Assembly (NCBI GenBank): GCA_024364735.1
Contig: JAGFNQ010002301.1
Coordinates: forward strand, 26,861 to 90,860
DNA: 64,000 bases
From: Boesenbergia rotunda
Taxonomy: Eukaryota > Streptophyta > Magnoliopsida > Zingiberales > Zingiberaceae
Reading direction: 5' to 3'
Part shown: one piece after another, positions 23,765 to 36,040 of the stretch
How the letters are laid out: every line of letters starts with the position of its first letter
Position numbering within the stretch: the stretch's first letter is position 1
Position numbers and translations under genes: made by a program
The notes under the pieces: generated by a model
Told to the model about the DNA's origin: nothing
Database searches by the model: none
What the model saw: only the letters and a program-made list of their open reading frames with translations

Positions 23765-26050
23765 TGTAACGCCCGCCCTTAATCCCCTAGGGATTCGGCG
23801 GCGCTACTTTAACTTTCGTACATTACAACTACACACATGCATTCATCTTATTTTTTTTTCAATCTAATCTATGCATGGGCATATGTATCATTAAAGCATG
23901 CAAGGTTCATGTAGCGGAAGCATAATTATTTTTTTTATTTAATCTAGCATGGACATCAAGTATTCATCTTCAAACATAGCATGTATATAAAAAGAGCATA
24001 ACATGGGTTTAACATGACAAGTTCCAAAACTTGAAGCAACTAAGAGCAAGATCCTTTTATCCACCAACACTATCACACACACACTTGCCCTTCTCCCGCA
24101 GCCTCCATAGTTTAGCGTCCTTTATCTATAGCATAAGGGAAAACACTAAACGATAAGCAATAGCTTAGTAAGACCCTGTCCTACTCACAAAACCGGATAT
24201 CATAAAAAGGTAATAGAATATATCACATTCAAGCATGGTAAGCATTTAAGCATGTTAAACATCTAAGCATGTTAACTTCATAGGAAGGTTCTTTTGAAAA
24301 CATATAAACATAATACTTGAACATAGCATAATCATTAGGGCCCGGCTTGTACTTCATGTTTTGCGCGCGCCCCTAAATAGGTACGAGGTAGCTAATCTCG
24401 AACCACTAGGGTTTACTAGGCCTTCTCAAAAGTCCTTGAGCCTAGTATCATAATCATTTGACTCGCTTTAAGAGTCTATAGTACAAGCCATTACAAAATA
24501 AAATAGTTATCATGTTCTTCATTTTCATAAAGTATGCTCTTAGTCCCAACCTTCTAGGGAAGCATTCTTTAGGCCCTAAGCCTTCTTCGTTTATGCTTTA
24601 AAGGGCTCATCCTTATGCATATGTATGCATTCATAATTATGATAATTAGCCTAGTATAAAGCATGCATTTCATGGGAGTAACCAAGACTAGGGTCCAAGA
24701 GCTCTCTCTCTTGGCCGAAAGTTCAAATGGGGCTAGCATGCATTCCGGTCACATATCAAGATCACACAAGCATGTCATATCTTATTCAAGATCCTTATCA
24801 TGCATGGTATTCATTTGACCTAATCCATTCCCAAGTATAGGGTTGAGTACTTTGGGGTTTTTAGCCACATAGCATCATGAACATTCATACAATACATGTG
24901 ATATCATAGAGATTCATTAGAGTGTATAGCATGAAGTTAAGCTTAAGAACCTAACCCTAGGGTAGGGTTGGCCGAATGGTTAGAAGGGTTTCCCCTCCCT
25001 CCTAGCCTTCTTTACTCACACACAATATAATACATTCATGCAAACATCATCATTAAGCATAGGAAAGCATGTGGCCTACCCTAACCCTTGGTTAGGGTGA
25101 TGGCCGAAACATGTAGAGACATGTAGAGGGCATCATGTGAGTCATGTAATTGATTCAAGAGCAATTATGCTACAGGTGAGGGGCACTTACCTCTTTCGCT
25201 AAATATCCTTAAGGTATACCCTTAGTTTGGAGGGGAGGTGCTTGTCCTTGTTCTTGAGGTCCTTGACTTCTTCTTGTCTTGCAAGAGTTTCAAACCTTCA
25301 ATGGGGTCTTGGGATTTTCGAAAATTGAAGAGGGAGAGGGAAGTTGGGATTTTCGAAAATTGAAGAGGGAGAGGGGAGTTAGGATTTCGAAAATTGAAGA
25401 GGGAGAAGGGAGTTCAATTTTCGAAAATTGAAGAGGGAGTCTCTTGGATTTTCGAAAATTGAAGAGGGAGAGTGAGTGAGGGGTTTGCAACAATGATGGT
25501 TAGCCCCTTAGCATTCCCTCTTATTTATACTAAGGGAAGAGGCAAGGTGCCTCTTCTCCAAGTGTCTCTTCACTAAGGGGTTTCTCATCAAGAGTCTCTT
25601 CCTCTACCCTTTCACATTCCCTAACCCTTAACAAGAATTTCCCTTCCTTTCTCTCAGCAATCCCCTGCTGGGTGAATTGGTCACTTCGTTGCTTTTCAAG
25701 GCTTTGCTTACTAAGAGTTCCAAGGTTCGATTCTCGGCAAGAGCATATTTTTGCTCCTCTTTGATTTTCACTTTTGCAAAGCCCATTAGCCCAATTTACT
25801 CTCATATTCTCAAATCACATATTCCAATTCCTACAATCACATATTCTAATTTATGCAAATTACATATTCCTATTTATGCAATCACATATTCTAATTCTTT
25901 CTAATGAAATCACATATCATTTAATCATGACATCACAAAAATGTAATTCTATTCATTCATGAAATAAATGTCATACCCTCTGATAACCTATATCGACATT
26001 TTTGTGCCTTAATGAAAATCGAAAGCAAGCCCAAAATTTGGGGCGTTACA
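23765..26050 (-). repeat. 3' LTR of element C
   Basis: 2286 bp, TGTAACGCCC...GGCGTTACA. It contains five tandem GAAAATTGAAGAGGGAG motifs at 25318-25470, also present in the partner LTR. The short open frames in this tract are repeat products. Confidence 0.93.
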
Positions 26051-26084
26051 ATCCCCTACACCTTATAGAAAGTTCGTCCTCGAA

Positions 26085-26771
26085 CTAAAACAATTCTGGG
26101 TACTTGCGTTTCATTTCATCTTCGCGTTCCCAGGTGGCCTCCTCGAACCGTTGACTTTGCCACAGGACCTTTACTAAGGGCACCTTTTTGTTCCTTAGCT
26201 TCTTAACTTCTCGGTCCAATATCTGAATGGGCCGACTTTCATAACTTAGGTCCTCCTGGATCTGTACCGTTTGTGGTTCGATCACCTGGTCTGGGTCAGG
26301 AGTGCACTTCTTGAGCAGCGAGACATGGAACACGCTGTGAATAGCTGACATCTCCTGCGATAGCTTCAGCTCGTAAGCTACCTGGCCTATTCTCTTTAGG
26401 ATCTTGTACGGTCCTACATATCGCGGACTCAGTTTTCTCTTCTTTCCAAATCTCATAACTCCTTTCATAGGAGCCACTTTAAGGAATACAGGGGGGCCTA
26501 CGTCGCTTATCCGCATAGCTCTTCTGCCGGCTCTGAGTAGTCTCAATTCTTTGGCGGATATTCCGTATAGCCCGGGTGGTGGCGTCAATAAAATCAATCC
26601 GGAGTCCCATTTCTTTCTTTTCGCCACCGTCAAACCAACAGATTGGAGATCTACATCTCCGTCCATATAAAGTCTTATACGGTGCCTTAGGAATGGGGTT
26701 AGTACCAGGAACCAACTCAATTGTAACTCTTTATCTCTTTCAGGTGCTAACCCTGGTATACTTATACACAT
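26085..26771 (-). pseudogene. gypsy pol remnant: integrase C-terminus and chromodomain
   Basis: The minus strand keeps the integrase tail (APMKGVMRFGKKRKLSPRYVGPYKIL, then VFHVSLLKKC). A chromodomain follows at the C-terminus (DREVKKLRNKKVPLVKVLW, then EEATWEREDEM), as in Tekay/Del chromoviruses. The chromodomain targets integration to marked chromatin. The upstream part is frameshifted: GRRCRSPICW is in one frame (about 26660) and the later part in another. Catalytic residues of integrase are absent. Confidence 0.85.
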
Positions 26772-26882
26772 ACATTGTAATTATATACTTATTGTGATTA
26801 TGGGTAACTGAGATCTTATTTATTATATCACCAAAATTTATTTTATTCTGTCTTATAATTCTACATACAAAACTAGTCCAAC

Positions 26883-28034
26883 TTAGTGGCCTGTGACTAC
26901 ATTTGATGTATTCGTCACGTCTTCCTTGGATAATGAGAAAACCCTTGCATTCGTCGCAACCGGTGGTACGTGCGGTTGGGGAGGTGCTTGCTTTTTGGCG
27001 CGACAATCTTGGGCCTTGTGCCCTACTCGTCCGCAGTTGTAACACTTGCCTGTCCCTTGGAGGCAAGCTCCTGGGTGCGGCCTTCCGCATGTAGCACACG
27101 GGTCGAACTTGGTTTGCTTGCTGGCGGGACCACTTTGTGAGTCGTTCTTTCTCTTGCCATTGTGGTTCCCCTTCCAACTATCATTCTGAGGCTTCTCACC
27201 TCCGGCTTGGGTTTGACTCTTGTTTTCAGTCAGCACCTTCTTTTGCTGGTTGATGTTATTCAGGTAGTGCTCAGCAATTAGAGCACTGCTGAACAGCTCT
27301 TCTGCGGTCTGTGGCCGGTTGACCCCGCCGGCCGCATTCAGGGCAATTTCAGGCCGCAGCATCTTCAGCATAAGTCTGACTTTTTCTTTCTCAGTGCTGA
27401 CTAGCTCCGGGCAGAGGCGGCCTAGTCTGTTGAATTTCTTCATTGCCTCGCTGACTGATAGCTCACCTTGTCGGAACTCGGTGAACTCGTCGAAATGCCG
27501 GTTGGTGACCCGCATGTGGAAGAACTCTTCGAAGAATTCCGATTCGAAGTCCTTCTATGTCATTTGGTTCACCTGGCGTTTGGTTTTTATTCTTTCCCAC
27601 CACATACGCGCATCTCCAGAAAGGCAGAACGATGCGCATTTGATCTTCTCTTGCTCGGGCCAGTCGAGCAATTCCATGGTGCTTTCCACTGTTTTGAACC
27701 AGGCCTGCGCGTCCCAGGGTTCACCAGCACCGGAGAAACCTTCCGGTTTCAGCCTCTGCCATTGAATTAGGTAAGCTTCTGGTCGGGCTACCGTGACAGG
27801 GGCTGCCGGGGGTGCTGGCGTAACCGGGGTTGCGACTGGAATAATTGTCTGGTTCACTGGTGGTGGGGTGGTAGAGTTCCCCTGCTGATTCATCAGGTTA
27901 GTGATGATCAGTTGTTGCTCCGCGATCTGGCGTTGTAGTTCGGTTACAACATGTGCCAGATTTGGTGGGGGTACTGTCTCGTTAAGTGGTGGAGGGACAG
28001 TCCCGTTAAGACGGTTACTACGTCTTCTAGCCAT
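26883..28034 (-). pseudogene. gypsy gag of element C with one nonsense codon
   Basis: It starts at the ATG at 28034 (MARRRSNRLNGTVPP), with Pro-rich N-terminal repeats. The retrotransposon gag core (WDAQAWFKTVESTMELLDWPE, then GDARMWWERI) follows, then FHMRVTNRHFDEFTEFRQGE. A CCHC knuckle (CYNCGRVGHKAQDC) lies near 27000. One in-frame TAG at about 27554-27552 stands where these proteins normally have Trp. It is otherwise full-length and runs into the start of the protease before the internal deletion. The gag forms the virus-like particle for reverse transcription. Confidence 0.88.
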
Positions 28035-28218
28035 CTTCATAAGAAATGAGACTAGTATGAGGTAATAGTTATTCCTACATCCATGCATAATTAACTAGGA
28101 GTAGCACATACTATCATGCATAAAGGAAGTAGTAGGTTTAGAGTTCTTACTTGGAAGCGGCAGGATGAGGGCTTGATGAGTGTGATAGTGGTGAGGTAGA
28201 CCGGCTCTGATACCAACC

Positions 28219-30522
28219 TGTAACGCCCGCCCTTAATCCCCTAGGGATTCGGCGGCGCTACTTTAACTTTCGTACATTACAACTACACACATGCATTCAT
28301 CTTATTTTTTTTTTCAATCTAATCTATGCATGGGCATATATATCATTAAAGCATGCAAGGTTCATGTAGCAGAAGCATAATTATTTTTTTTTATTTAATC
28401 TAGCATGGGCATCAAGTATTCATCTTCAAACATAACATGTATATAAAAAGAGCATAACATGGGTTTAACATGATAAGTTCCAAAACTTGAAGCAACTAAG
28501 AGCAAGATCCTTTTTATCCACCAGCACTATCACACACACACTTGCCCTTCTCCCGCAGCCTCCATAGTTTAGCGTCCTTTATCTGTAGCATAAGGGAAAA
28601 CACTAAACGATAAGCAATAGCTTAGTAAGACCATGTCCTACTCACAAAACCGGATATCATGAAAAGGTAATAGAATATATCACATTCAAGCATGGTAAGC
28701 ATTTAAGCATGTTAAACATCTAAGCATGTTAACTTGATAGGAAGGTTCTTTTGAAAACATATAAACATAATACTTGAACATAGCATAATCATTAGGGCCC
28801 GGCTTGTATTTCATGTTTTGCGCGCGCCCCTAAATAGGAACGAGGTAGCTAATCCCGAACCACTAGGGTTTACTAGGCCTTCTCAAAAGTCCTTGAACCT
28901 AGTATCATAATCATTTGACTCGCTTTAAGAGTCTATAGTACAAGCCATTACAAAATAAAATAGTTATCATGTTCTTCATTTTCATAAAGTATGCTCTCAG
29001 TCCCAACCTTCTAGGGAAGTATTCTTTAGGCCCTAAGCCTTCTTCATTCATGTCTTAAAGGGCTCATTCTTATGCATATGTATGTATTCATAATTATGAT
29101 AATTAGCCTAGTATAAAGCATACATTTCATGGGAGTAACCAAGGCTAGGGTCCAAGAGCTCTCTCTCTTGGCCGAAAGTTGAAATGGGGCTAGCATGCAT
29201 TCCGGTCACATATCAAGATCACACAAGCATGTCATATCTTACTCAAGATCCTTATCATGCATGGTATTCATTTGTCCTAATCCATTCCCAAGTATAGGGT
29301 TGAGTACTTTGGGGTTTTTAGCCACATAGCATCATGAACATTCATACAACACATGTGATATCATAGAGATTCATTAGAGTGTATAGCATGAAGTTAAGCT
29401 TAAGAACCTAACCCTAGGGTAGGGTTGGCCGAATGGTTAGAAGGGTTTCCCCTCCCTCCTAGCCTTCTTTACTCACACACAATATAATATATTCATGCAA
29501 ACATCATCATTAAGCATAGGAAAGCATGTGGCCTACCCTAACCCTTGGTTAGGGTGATGGCCGAAACATATAGAGACATGTAGAGGGCATCATGTGAGTC
29601 ATGTAATTGATTCAAGAGCAATTATGCTACAGGTGAGGGGCACTTACCTCTTTCGCTAAATATCCTTAAGGTATACCCTTAGTTTGGAGGGGAGGTGCTT
29701 GTCCTTGCTCTTGAGGTCCTTGACTTCTTCTTGTCTTGCAAGAGTTTCAAACCTTCAATGGGGTCTTGGGATTTTCAAAAATTGAAGAGGGAGAGGGAAG
29801 TTGGGATTTTCGAAAATTGAAGAGGGAGAGGGGAGTTAGGATTTCGAAAATTGAAGAGGGAGAAGGGAGTTCAATTTTCGAAAATTGAAGAGGGAGTCTC
29901 TTGGATTTTCGAAAATTGAAGAGGGAGAGTGAGTGAGGGGTTTGCAACAATGATGGTTAGCCCGTTAGCATTCCCTCTTATTTATACTAAGGGAAGAGGC
30001 AAGGTGCCTCTTCTCCAAGTGTCTCTTCACTAAGAGGTTTCTCATCAAGAGTCTCTTCCTCTACCCTTTCACATTCCCTAACCCTTAACAAGAATTTCCC
30101 TTCCTTTCTCTCAGCAATCCCCTGCTGGGTGAATTGGTTACTTCGTTGCTTTTCAAGGCTTTGCTTACTAAGAGTTCCAAGGTTCGATTCTCGGCAAGAG
30201 CATATTTTTGCTCCTCTTTGGTTTTCACTTTTGCAAAGCCCATTAGCCTAATTTACTCTCATATTCTCAAATCACATATTATGAAATCACATATTCCAAT
30301 TCCTACAATCACATATTCTAATTTATGCAAATTACATATTCCTATTTATGCAATCACATATTCTAATTCTTTCTAATGAAATCACATATCATTTAATCAT
30401 GACATCACAAAAATGTAATTCTATTCATTCATTAAATAAATGACATACCATCTGATAACCTATATCGACATTTTTGTGCCCTAATGAAAATCGAAAGCAA
30501 GCCCAAAATTTGGGGCGTTACA
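28219..30522 (-). repeat. 5' LTR of element C
   Basis: 2304 bp, almost identical to 23765-26050. One visible difference is an extra ATGAAATCACATATT repeat near 30280. Confidence 0.93.
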
Positions 30523-30527
30523 CTAGG

Positions 30528-30885
30528 TGAATTAGTTAGTACATGCATGATGAGGCTCTAGGTCCATGGTTCAATCCTTGGTGCATGCACTTTATTTTTA
30601 TTCCATTTACTCTTATTTTTGGCAAGGCCCATATAAGAGCCCATCAAGAGTTATGCTAATATTCCTAATTGGAATTCATTTCATCTATGTTAAAATTCTA
30701 CCTAAGGTCCACTAATAACCATGGTACTAGAAGAGCTCATGTAAGATCCATCAGTACTTAGCTTTTTAATCTATATAAGAAATCATGCTAAGGTTCATGC
30801 TAATATTCATATGTTACTCAAGAATCCATATAGGCATGATCAATATTTTAAAGAAAAATATTGAGAGAATTTTACGGGCGTTACA
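30528..30885 (-). repeat. LTR of element B, second fragment
   Basis: Continues 23764 after removal of element C and matches 33753-34110. Ends GGGCGTTACA. Confidence 0.9.
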
Positions 30886-33257
30886 ATCCCCCATGCCTCG
30901 TGAAAGTTCGTCCTCGAACTTAGAATAGCTTCGGGTACTTGCGTCTCATCTCCTTCTTTTCGCCACCTTCGTACCAACAGATCGGAGACCTACATCTCCT
31001 CCCGTACAAAGCTTCATAAGGTGTCATTCCGATAGTAGTTTGGTAGCTATTATTGTAAGCTAATTCCGTTAAGCACAGATATCGGCACCAACTCCCTTCT
31101 TCACCTATTGCACTCTTCTGCTTCTAGTTTATGTATTATACATTTTATAGATATTCATTTTCTCTTTTTATCTTCTTTTTTGTATATATGTTAACTTTCT
31201 ATACTTTATAAGAAGTTTACCGACTACTTATTCATGCTCTTATAATGTTCATCTCACGGACTATAATTTTTAACTTACTTATGTCAAAACTACATTTTCC
31301 TATAACTCGCTCTTTTATTCATAGAAGTTGGTATAGTTGTTACTTTAATGTTAAAAATTTTGAAGCTTACTCTACTAATCTTAAACAGTTATAAAATCAT
31401 AATAATTATTAACACTTACATTACGTTCATAATATGTTTCTAATATATCTAGTATAAGATTTATAATATGAAATATAATTCTATTATCTACTCTTACTTC
31501 AACTTCTAATTCTCACTCAACTCATTACACACACTGAACTTAATGCTACTTGTGAAAATATTTTTCTTCTGCTATAACATAGAACTACTTTTCTTACTAC
31601 ATTTACAATTATGTACATAAACCTTCTGTTAATATACGCATTATGTACTCCATAACCTAATTCTACTTACCTATCTCTTACTAACATTTACCTATGTAAC
31701 ATTATTATTATTATTATTATTTTACTGCTTCTCTTAACATCTTTCATAAATTATTTCAATTAATATTTTTCATCTATTTATCTCTTCTTCTTTCTAATAT
31801 TTCTTCTTTGGCACTTCTATGTCTCATTGTCTACTTTTAATCAGTTTTATTACTACTTAATAAATTACAACTTGCTATATGTGTGATGAGATGATAAATA
31901 ATAATTATAATTATAAGGGATTTAAGAGAATTGAGATGAAATATCAAACAATTGGAAGATATACTTTAGAAAAGAAGTTATTCTTATAAGTAAAAAAAAT
32001 AAGATTGAGATAATTACTATAAGGAGAGAAGCAAATTTTGTGAAAAATGAATTTAGGAAACAAAGTAGTATTAACATTAAGGAGTTATGAAGTAGCTTGA
32101 ATTTATACTAAAAAGATTAGTGTGATGTAAGACTATTGAGTAAGTAGATATAAAAAGAATTGATTAAAACAATGATAAATCAAGTAAAAGATGAGAAAAA
32201 CGGAGATGTGAATCAGAAGACTAGATAGCTTAAAATGTAAAGTATTCAAAATGAATTTAAATATATATTTAGAATTAATGTATTGTTTAGTTATAATTGT
32301 TAAGAATGTATTGTATTTTGCGATAGATATGCTAAAGCTTATGAAAAACGTTATATGAGAGAAAGATATAAGTTGAGAAAAGATATATGTTATGTAAGCA
32401 AGAGAATAAATTAGAGAACGAGAAGAGCTAAAATAATAATATGCTTTAATTTGTAGAGTAGTAGTAAGTAGATTAAAAAAAACCTAGAGAGAAGATAGAT
32501 TTGATAGTAAGTTAGAAAAGAGTAGAGAAAAGTAAGTACTCTATTAAGGAGAAAGTAATTAAGAAGATGTGAAGGATAATAGATTAAGTTCAGTAGTGCA
32601 GTCTCTAAAGTGTGAAGTTTTAATATTGAATCAATTAAGAGATAGTAGAATTAGATATATATATATATTAAAATTTTGTGTTGAAGATTAAAGATAAGAA
32701 ATAAGTATATTAGTGTTGTTAGAGAAGTTATAGCTGATTATGAAATATAGACTATTTGCTTCTAGTGTGAGTGAGCAAGCATAGAGATTTAGAGGAGACT
32801 GAGAATAATTAGAGAAAAGAGTGTATTTGATGAAGTAAGAATATATCTATGTTGGATATAGCAGAACGCAGTGAGCAGTTTCATTTTACGTCTTTATTCT
32901 TAAGAAGGAGAAGCGTTTCAATTGTTGTGTATTTTTTTTTTAAACTTGAGAAGACAGTTTTGTGTTTAACTAATGTACTCGCATGTTTTTCTTCATAAAA
33001 GACATGTAAGGCTAATATAAGTTATTGTTATTCCTACCCGCATATCAAACTCTAAAGTATTCGATATCATAAAGTAAGGTAAGGTATCATTCATATTTAC
33101 TTATCCTAAAAATACTCTCTATCATAACGTATCATTCATAATTGCATATTCTAGAATCATAAAGGAAAGTAAGGTATGCATAGAGGTACTTACTTGAAAG
33201 CTGCAGGAAGAAGGCTTGATGTGTGTAGTGAGATGACAACTTGCTCTGATACTAACC
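30886..33257 (-). other. Internal region of element B: integrase/chromodomain scrap and AT-rich DNA
   Basis: At 31110-30900 the minus strand reads a gypsy integrase piece (FAYNNSY-like, then GMTPYEALYGRRCRSPICW and EGGEKKE). It jumps directly to the last chromodomain codons (EMRRKYPKLF), so everything between was deleted. From about 31120 to 33000 the DNA is very AT-rich and has no gene. Its plus strand is pyrimidine-rich to about 31880 and purine-rich after about 31900. Confidence 0.6.
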
Positions 33258-34110
33258 TGTAACGCCCGCCCTTTCCGACCTACGATGTAGGCGGAAGGCG
33301 GCGTTACGCTAACATACATACATGCATATGGAGATCTTAATACAGCAGAATAAATTTTAAACTTTATACATGTGCGTTTAAACCATGCAACTAACACTTC
33401 AATCATGTAAACATGTCTTAGCTATCATTCTTAAACATGGTTACTTGGTAAACATAGCATTGTCATAGCATAAAAAGAATAAGACATAACATGTGAGACT
33501 TAACATTCTTGAACATGCTTGCATTAAACATAACTTATCCTACCATTAAGCTTAAAGTCAACATATTGTTCTAAACGAACAGATCATGGAAATCAACATA
33601 AATTGTTCTTTTAGGAAAAACCATCATAGAGTATAACATGAAACCAAAGAGGACAATGCAAAACATAGACATGTGACAATTATAAGTAATATGATCTTTT
33701 TCTTTTGCCAAGTCACCGCCACACACACACACTTGCCCCTCCCTTGCTAGGTGAATTAGTTAGTACATGCATGATGAGGCTCTAGGTCCAAGGTTCAATC
33801 CTTGGTGCATATACTTTATTTTTATTTCATTTACTCTTATTTTTGGCAAGACCCACATAAGAGTCCATCAAGAGTTATGCTAATATTCCTAATTGGAATT
33901 CATTTCTATCTATGTTAAAATTCTACCTAAGGTCCACTAATAGTCATGGTACTAGAAGAGCCCATGTAAGACCCATTAGTACTTAGCTTTTTAATCTATA
34001 TAAGAAATCATGCTAAGGTTCATGCTAGTATTCATATGTTACTCAAGAATCCATATAGGCATGATCAATATTTTAAAGAAAAATATTGAGAGGATTCTAC
34101 GGGCGTTACA
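33258..34110 (-). repeat. 5' LTR of element B
   Basis: 853 bp, TGTAACGCCC...GGGCGTTACA, uninterrupted copy of the split LTR. Confidence 0.92.
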
Positions 34111-34115
34111 AAAAC

Positions 34116-34300
34116 CGATGCCCTGATATTGATACCAAATAAATTAGAATTAGGTAAGCTCCGTACAAATCCACAAATATCCAAGTAACCTTGAAAAGTT
34201 ACACTCTAATACCACTAAATTGGTATCAGATAAACTCTACAAAAATCTGAAAAGAAACTCCCAAGTTACGCTCGTAAACTTGACTTCGATACTACTAAAT
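34116..34300. other. Primer-binding-site-like cluster beside the right TGTCAC-type LTR
   Basis: Three GATACCA/GGTATC-like words (34130, 34209-34231, 34289) occur in 185 bp. On the minus strand the one next to 34301 reads TAGTATCGAAGTC, resembling a tRNA primer-binding site. No coding sequence. Confidence 0.5.
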
Positions 34301-36040
34301 TGTCACGCCCCCAGAGGCACATGCTTGCTCGAAAATTGGGCAGCATCTCTCTTATACGGCGAACAATCTAAAACTTGTCTACAGCCATTTCAGCAATATA
34401 TAATAGCACAACCACACACGACTGATATCAATGGTGATAAAATAATAAAATTCACATCCACGCAGTTATTAATATCCATAAAAATAAATACTAAGCATAA
34501 TAAACTCGACAGAAAAAAATAAAATGCTTAAAACCAAAAGTCCTAAAAAAATAAATATAAGTTCATTAAAGACACACCAACACGCCCACTGAATAAAAAT
34601 ATAAAATATGAAACAACCAAAAATACACGATACTAAAGGGACAACAGATGGATCCTCTCCTAGCGACACAAGACACAGTTATCTACTACCTTGAACAAAA
34701 TGGAAAGTAAGCGGTGGTGAGTTCGGGATCGAACTCTGCGGGTATAACAAATAGATAAATACATGGTATAAAAAAGATAAATAAAACACATAGAAATAAA
34801 GTATATAGTCTCCGAAAATTAGAGCACGTAACAAATGCGAAAACATACCTGCGGGGCATGATCAGAAACTCCCATGCTAAATCAATAAGCTGCTCGTACT
34901 ACTGAGCAGATCCAAATCAAATAATAAATGTAAATCAAATACATATATGCATGTCAATCAAATACAACAATCATAGCAGAAACAAATGCAAGGTGTATCA
35001 TATGCAACGATGCAATGATATGTGTCACCCCTACACACCAATCTACAACTATCACACATATCTGCGAGGCCGGCTGAGCAAGAGATATGACAACTATACA
35101 CACTCTCAGATCCATCTCCTATGAGTGTCAAGTGGACAGGATATTGGGAGAGCAACCTCAATCCCGAACCGTAAGAAAAGGGGGAGCACAATCGCTCTGT
35201 ATCAAAGATCCCATGGGAGCATAATCGCTCTAATACCCAAAAATAAGGAGGAACAACTTCTAATTCCATGAAGGGGAGCACAACCGCTCTAGTACCCAAT
35301 GGGAGAGCACAACGGCTCTGTATCAAAGACCCAAAGGGAGCACAATCGCTCTAATACTAAAAAATAAGGAGGAACAACCTCTAACTCCAGGAAGGGGAGC
35401 AAACCTCTCCAGTACCCAATGGGAGAGCACAACCGCTCTGTATCAAAGTCCCAAAGGGAGCACAACCGCTCTAATACTCAAAAAGAAAGAGGAACAACCT
35501 CTAACTCCAAGAAGGGGAGCACAACCGCTCTAATATCCAATGGGGGAGCACAACTGCTCTACCTATCCCTCATAAATAATCGAGTTGGTGTCACTGCCGG
35601 CTACTACTCCAACAACTACCGATACCCATTAGTGGTTGAGGGTAGCACAACAGGACGACGGCTCACACTCTGACAACTACCACTACCTCGAGTGGTTGAG
35701 TGGGTAGACGTTTATATAACTGACGGCGGACTTAACTAGAAGGAAGCCGATAACCGTCAGCATGCAACAATGCAATATGATGTATGATACCAATGCACAT
35801 AAACAAAATCAGGTCAACCGAATCAATAAGCAACACATGCACCTAAATCGAAATCATAACCAACCAATATGCAACTAAACTATTAGGCAGGATATATCTA
35901 ATGTCAACCAAATCCTAGATAGGTCATATGATATTTCTAAAGTACGCGCATACTAGCGGTACTCTTCGGATCAGAAAAATAGGAGTCGAGACTGTATAAT
36001 TGAAAATTTAGATTTTTAACTTAAAGGTTAAGTAAAGAAT
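34301..36040 (-). mobile_element. Right LTR of the TGTCAC-type element
   Basis: Begins TGTCACGCCCCCAGAGGC and is homologous to 18878-21262 without the solo LTR. Homology ends near 36040. The remaining sequence to 37852 may belong to the same LTR, but this could not be shown. Confidence 0.7.
35150..35570. repeat. GAGCACAACCGCTCT array with 120-bp higher-order period
   Basis: The word GGGAGCACAA(C/T)CGCTCT recurs roughly every 28-55 bases. Larger blocks starting AAGGGGAGCA recur near 35273, 35393 and 35513, 120 bases apart. The array is expanded relative to the left LTR copy. Confidence 0.8.

Larger units (their letters stand above)
23765..30522 (-). mobile_element. Ty3-gypsy chromovirus (Tekay/Del-like) element C, internal deletion
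   Basis: Flanked by a perfect CTAGG duplication (23760-23764 and 30523-30527) inside the LTR of element B. LTRs are 23765-26050 and 28219-30522, nearly identical along their length, which implies a young insertion. The minus-strand primer-binding site TGGTATCAGAGC lies at about 28203-28214. A polypurine-like AGGTGTAGGGGA is beside 26050. The internal region has gag and a C-terminal chromodomain piece only. Protease is cut short and reverse transcriptase, RNase H and most of integrase are missing, so it must be mobilised in trans. Confidence 0.93.
23265..34110 (-). mobile_element. Ty3-gypsy element B, internally deleted, hosting element C
   Basis: Flanked by AAAAC at 23260-23264 and 34111-34115. 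One LTR is 23265-23764 plus 30528-30885 (split by element C) and the other is 33258-34110. Both begin TGTAACGCCCGCCCTT and end GGGCGTTACA. On the minus strand the sequence next to 33258 reads TAGTATCAGAGC, a primer-binding site for an initiator-Met type tRNA with one change. The internal region 30886-33257 keeps only an integrase/chromodomain scrap and long AT-rich DNA. Confidence 0.9.

Noticed and set aside
25290..25493. Open frames made of NFRKS-type repeats in the gypsy C LTRs (also at 29747-29950)
   Set aside because: They result from the GAAAATTGAAGAGGGAG tandem motif in both LTRs, without other coding signs.
31120..33000. Large inverted repeat explaining the purine/pyrimidine switch
   Set aside because: By eye, the reverse complement of the pyrimidine-rich half does not align with the purine-rich half, so only the skew is reported.
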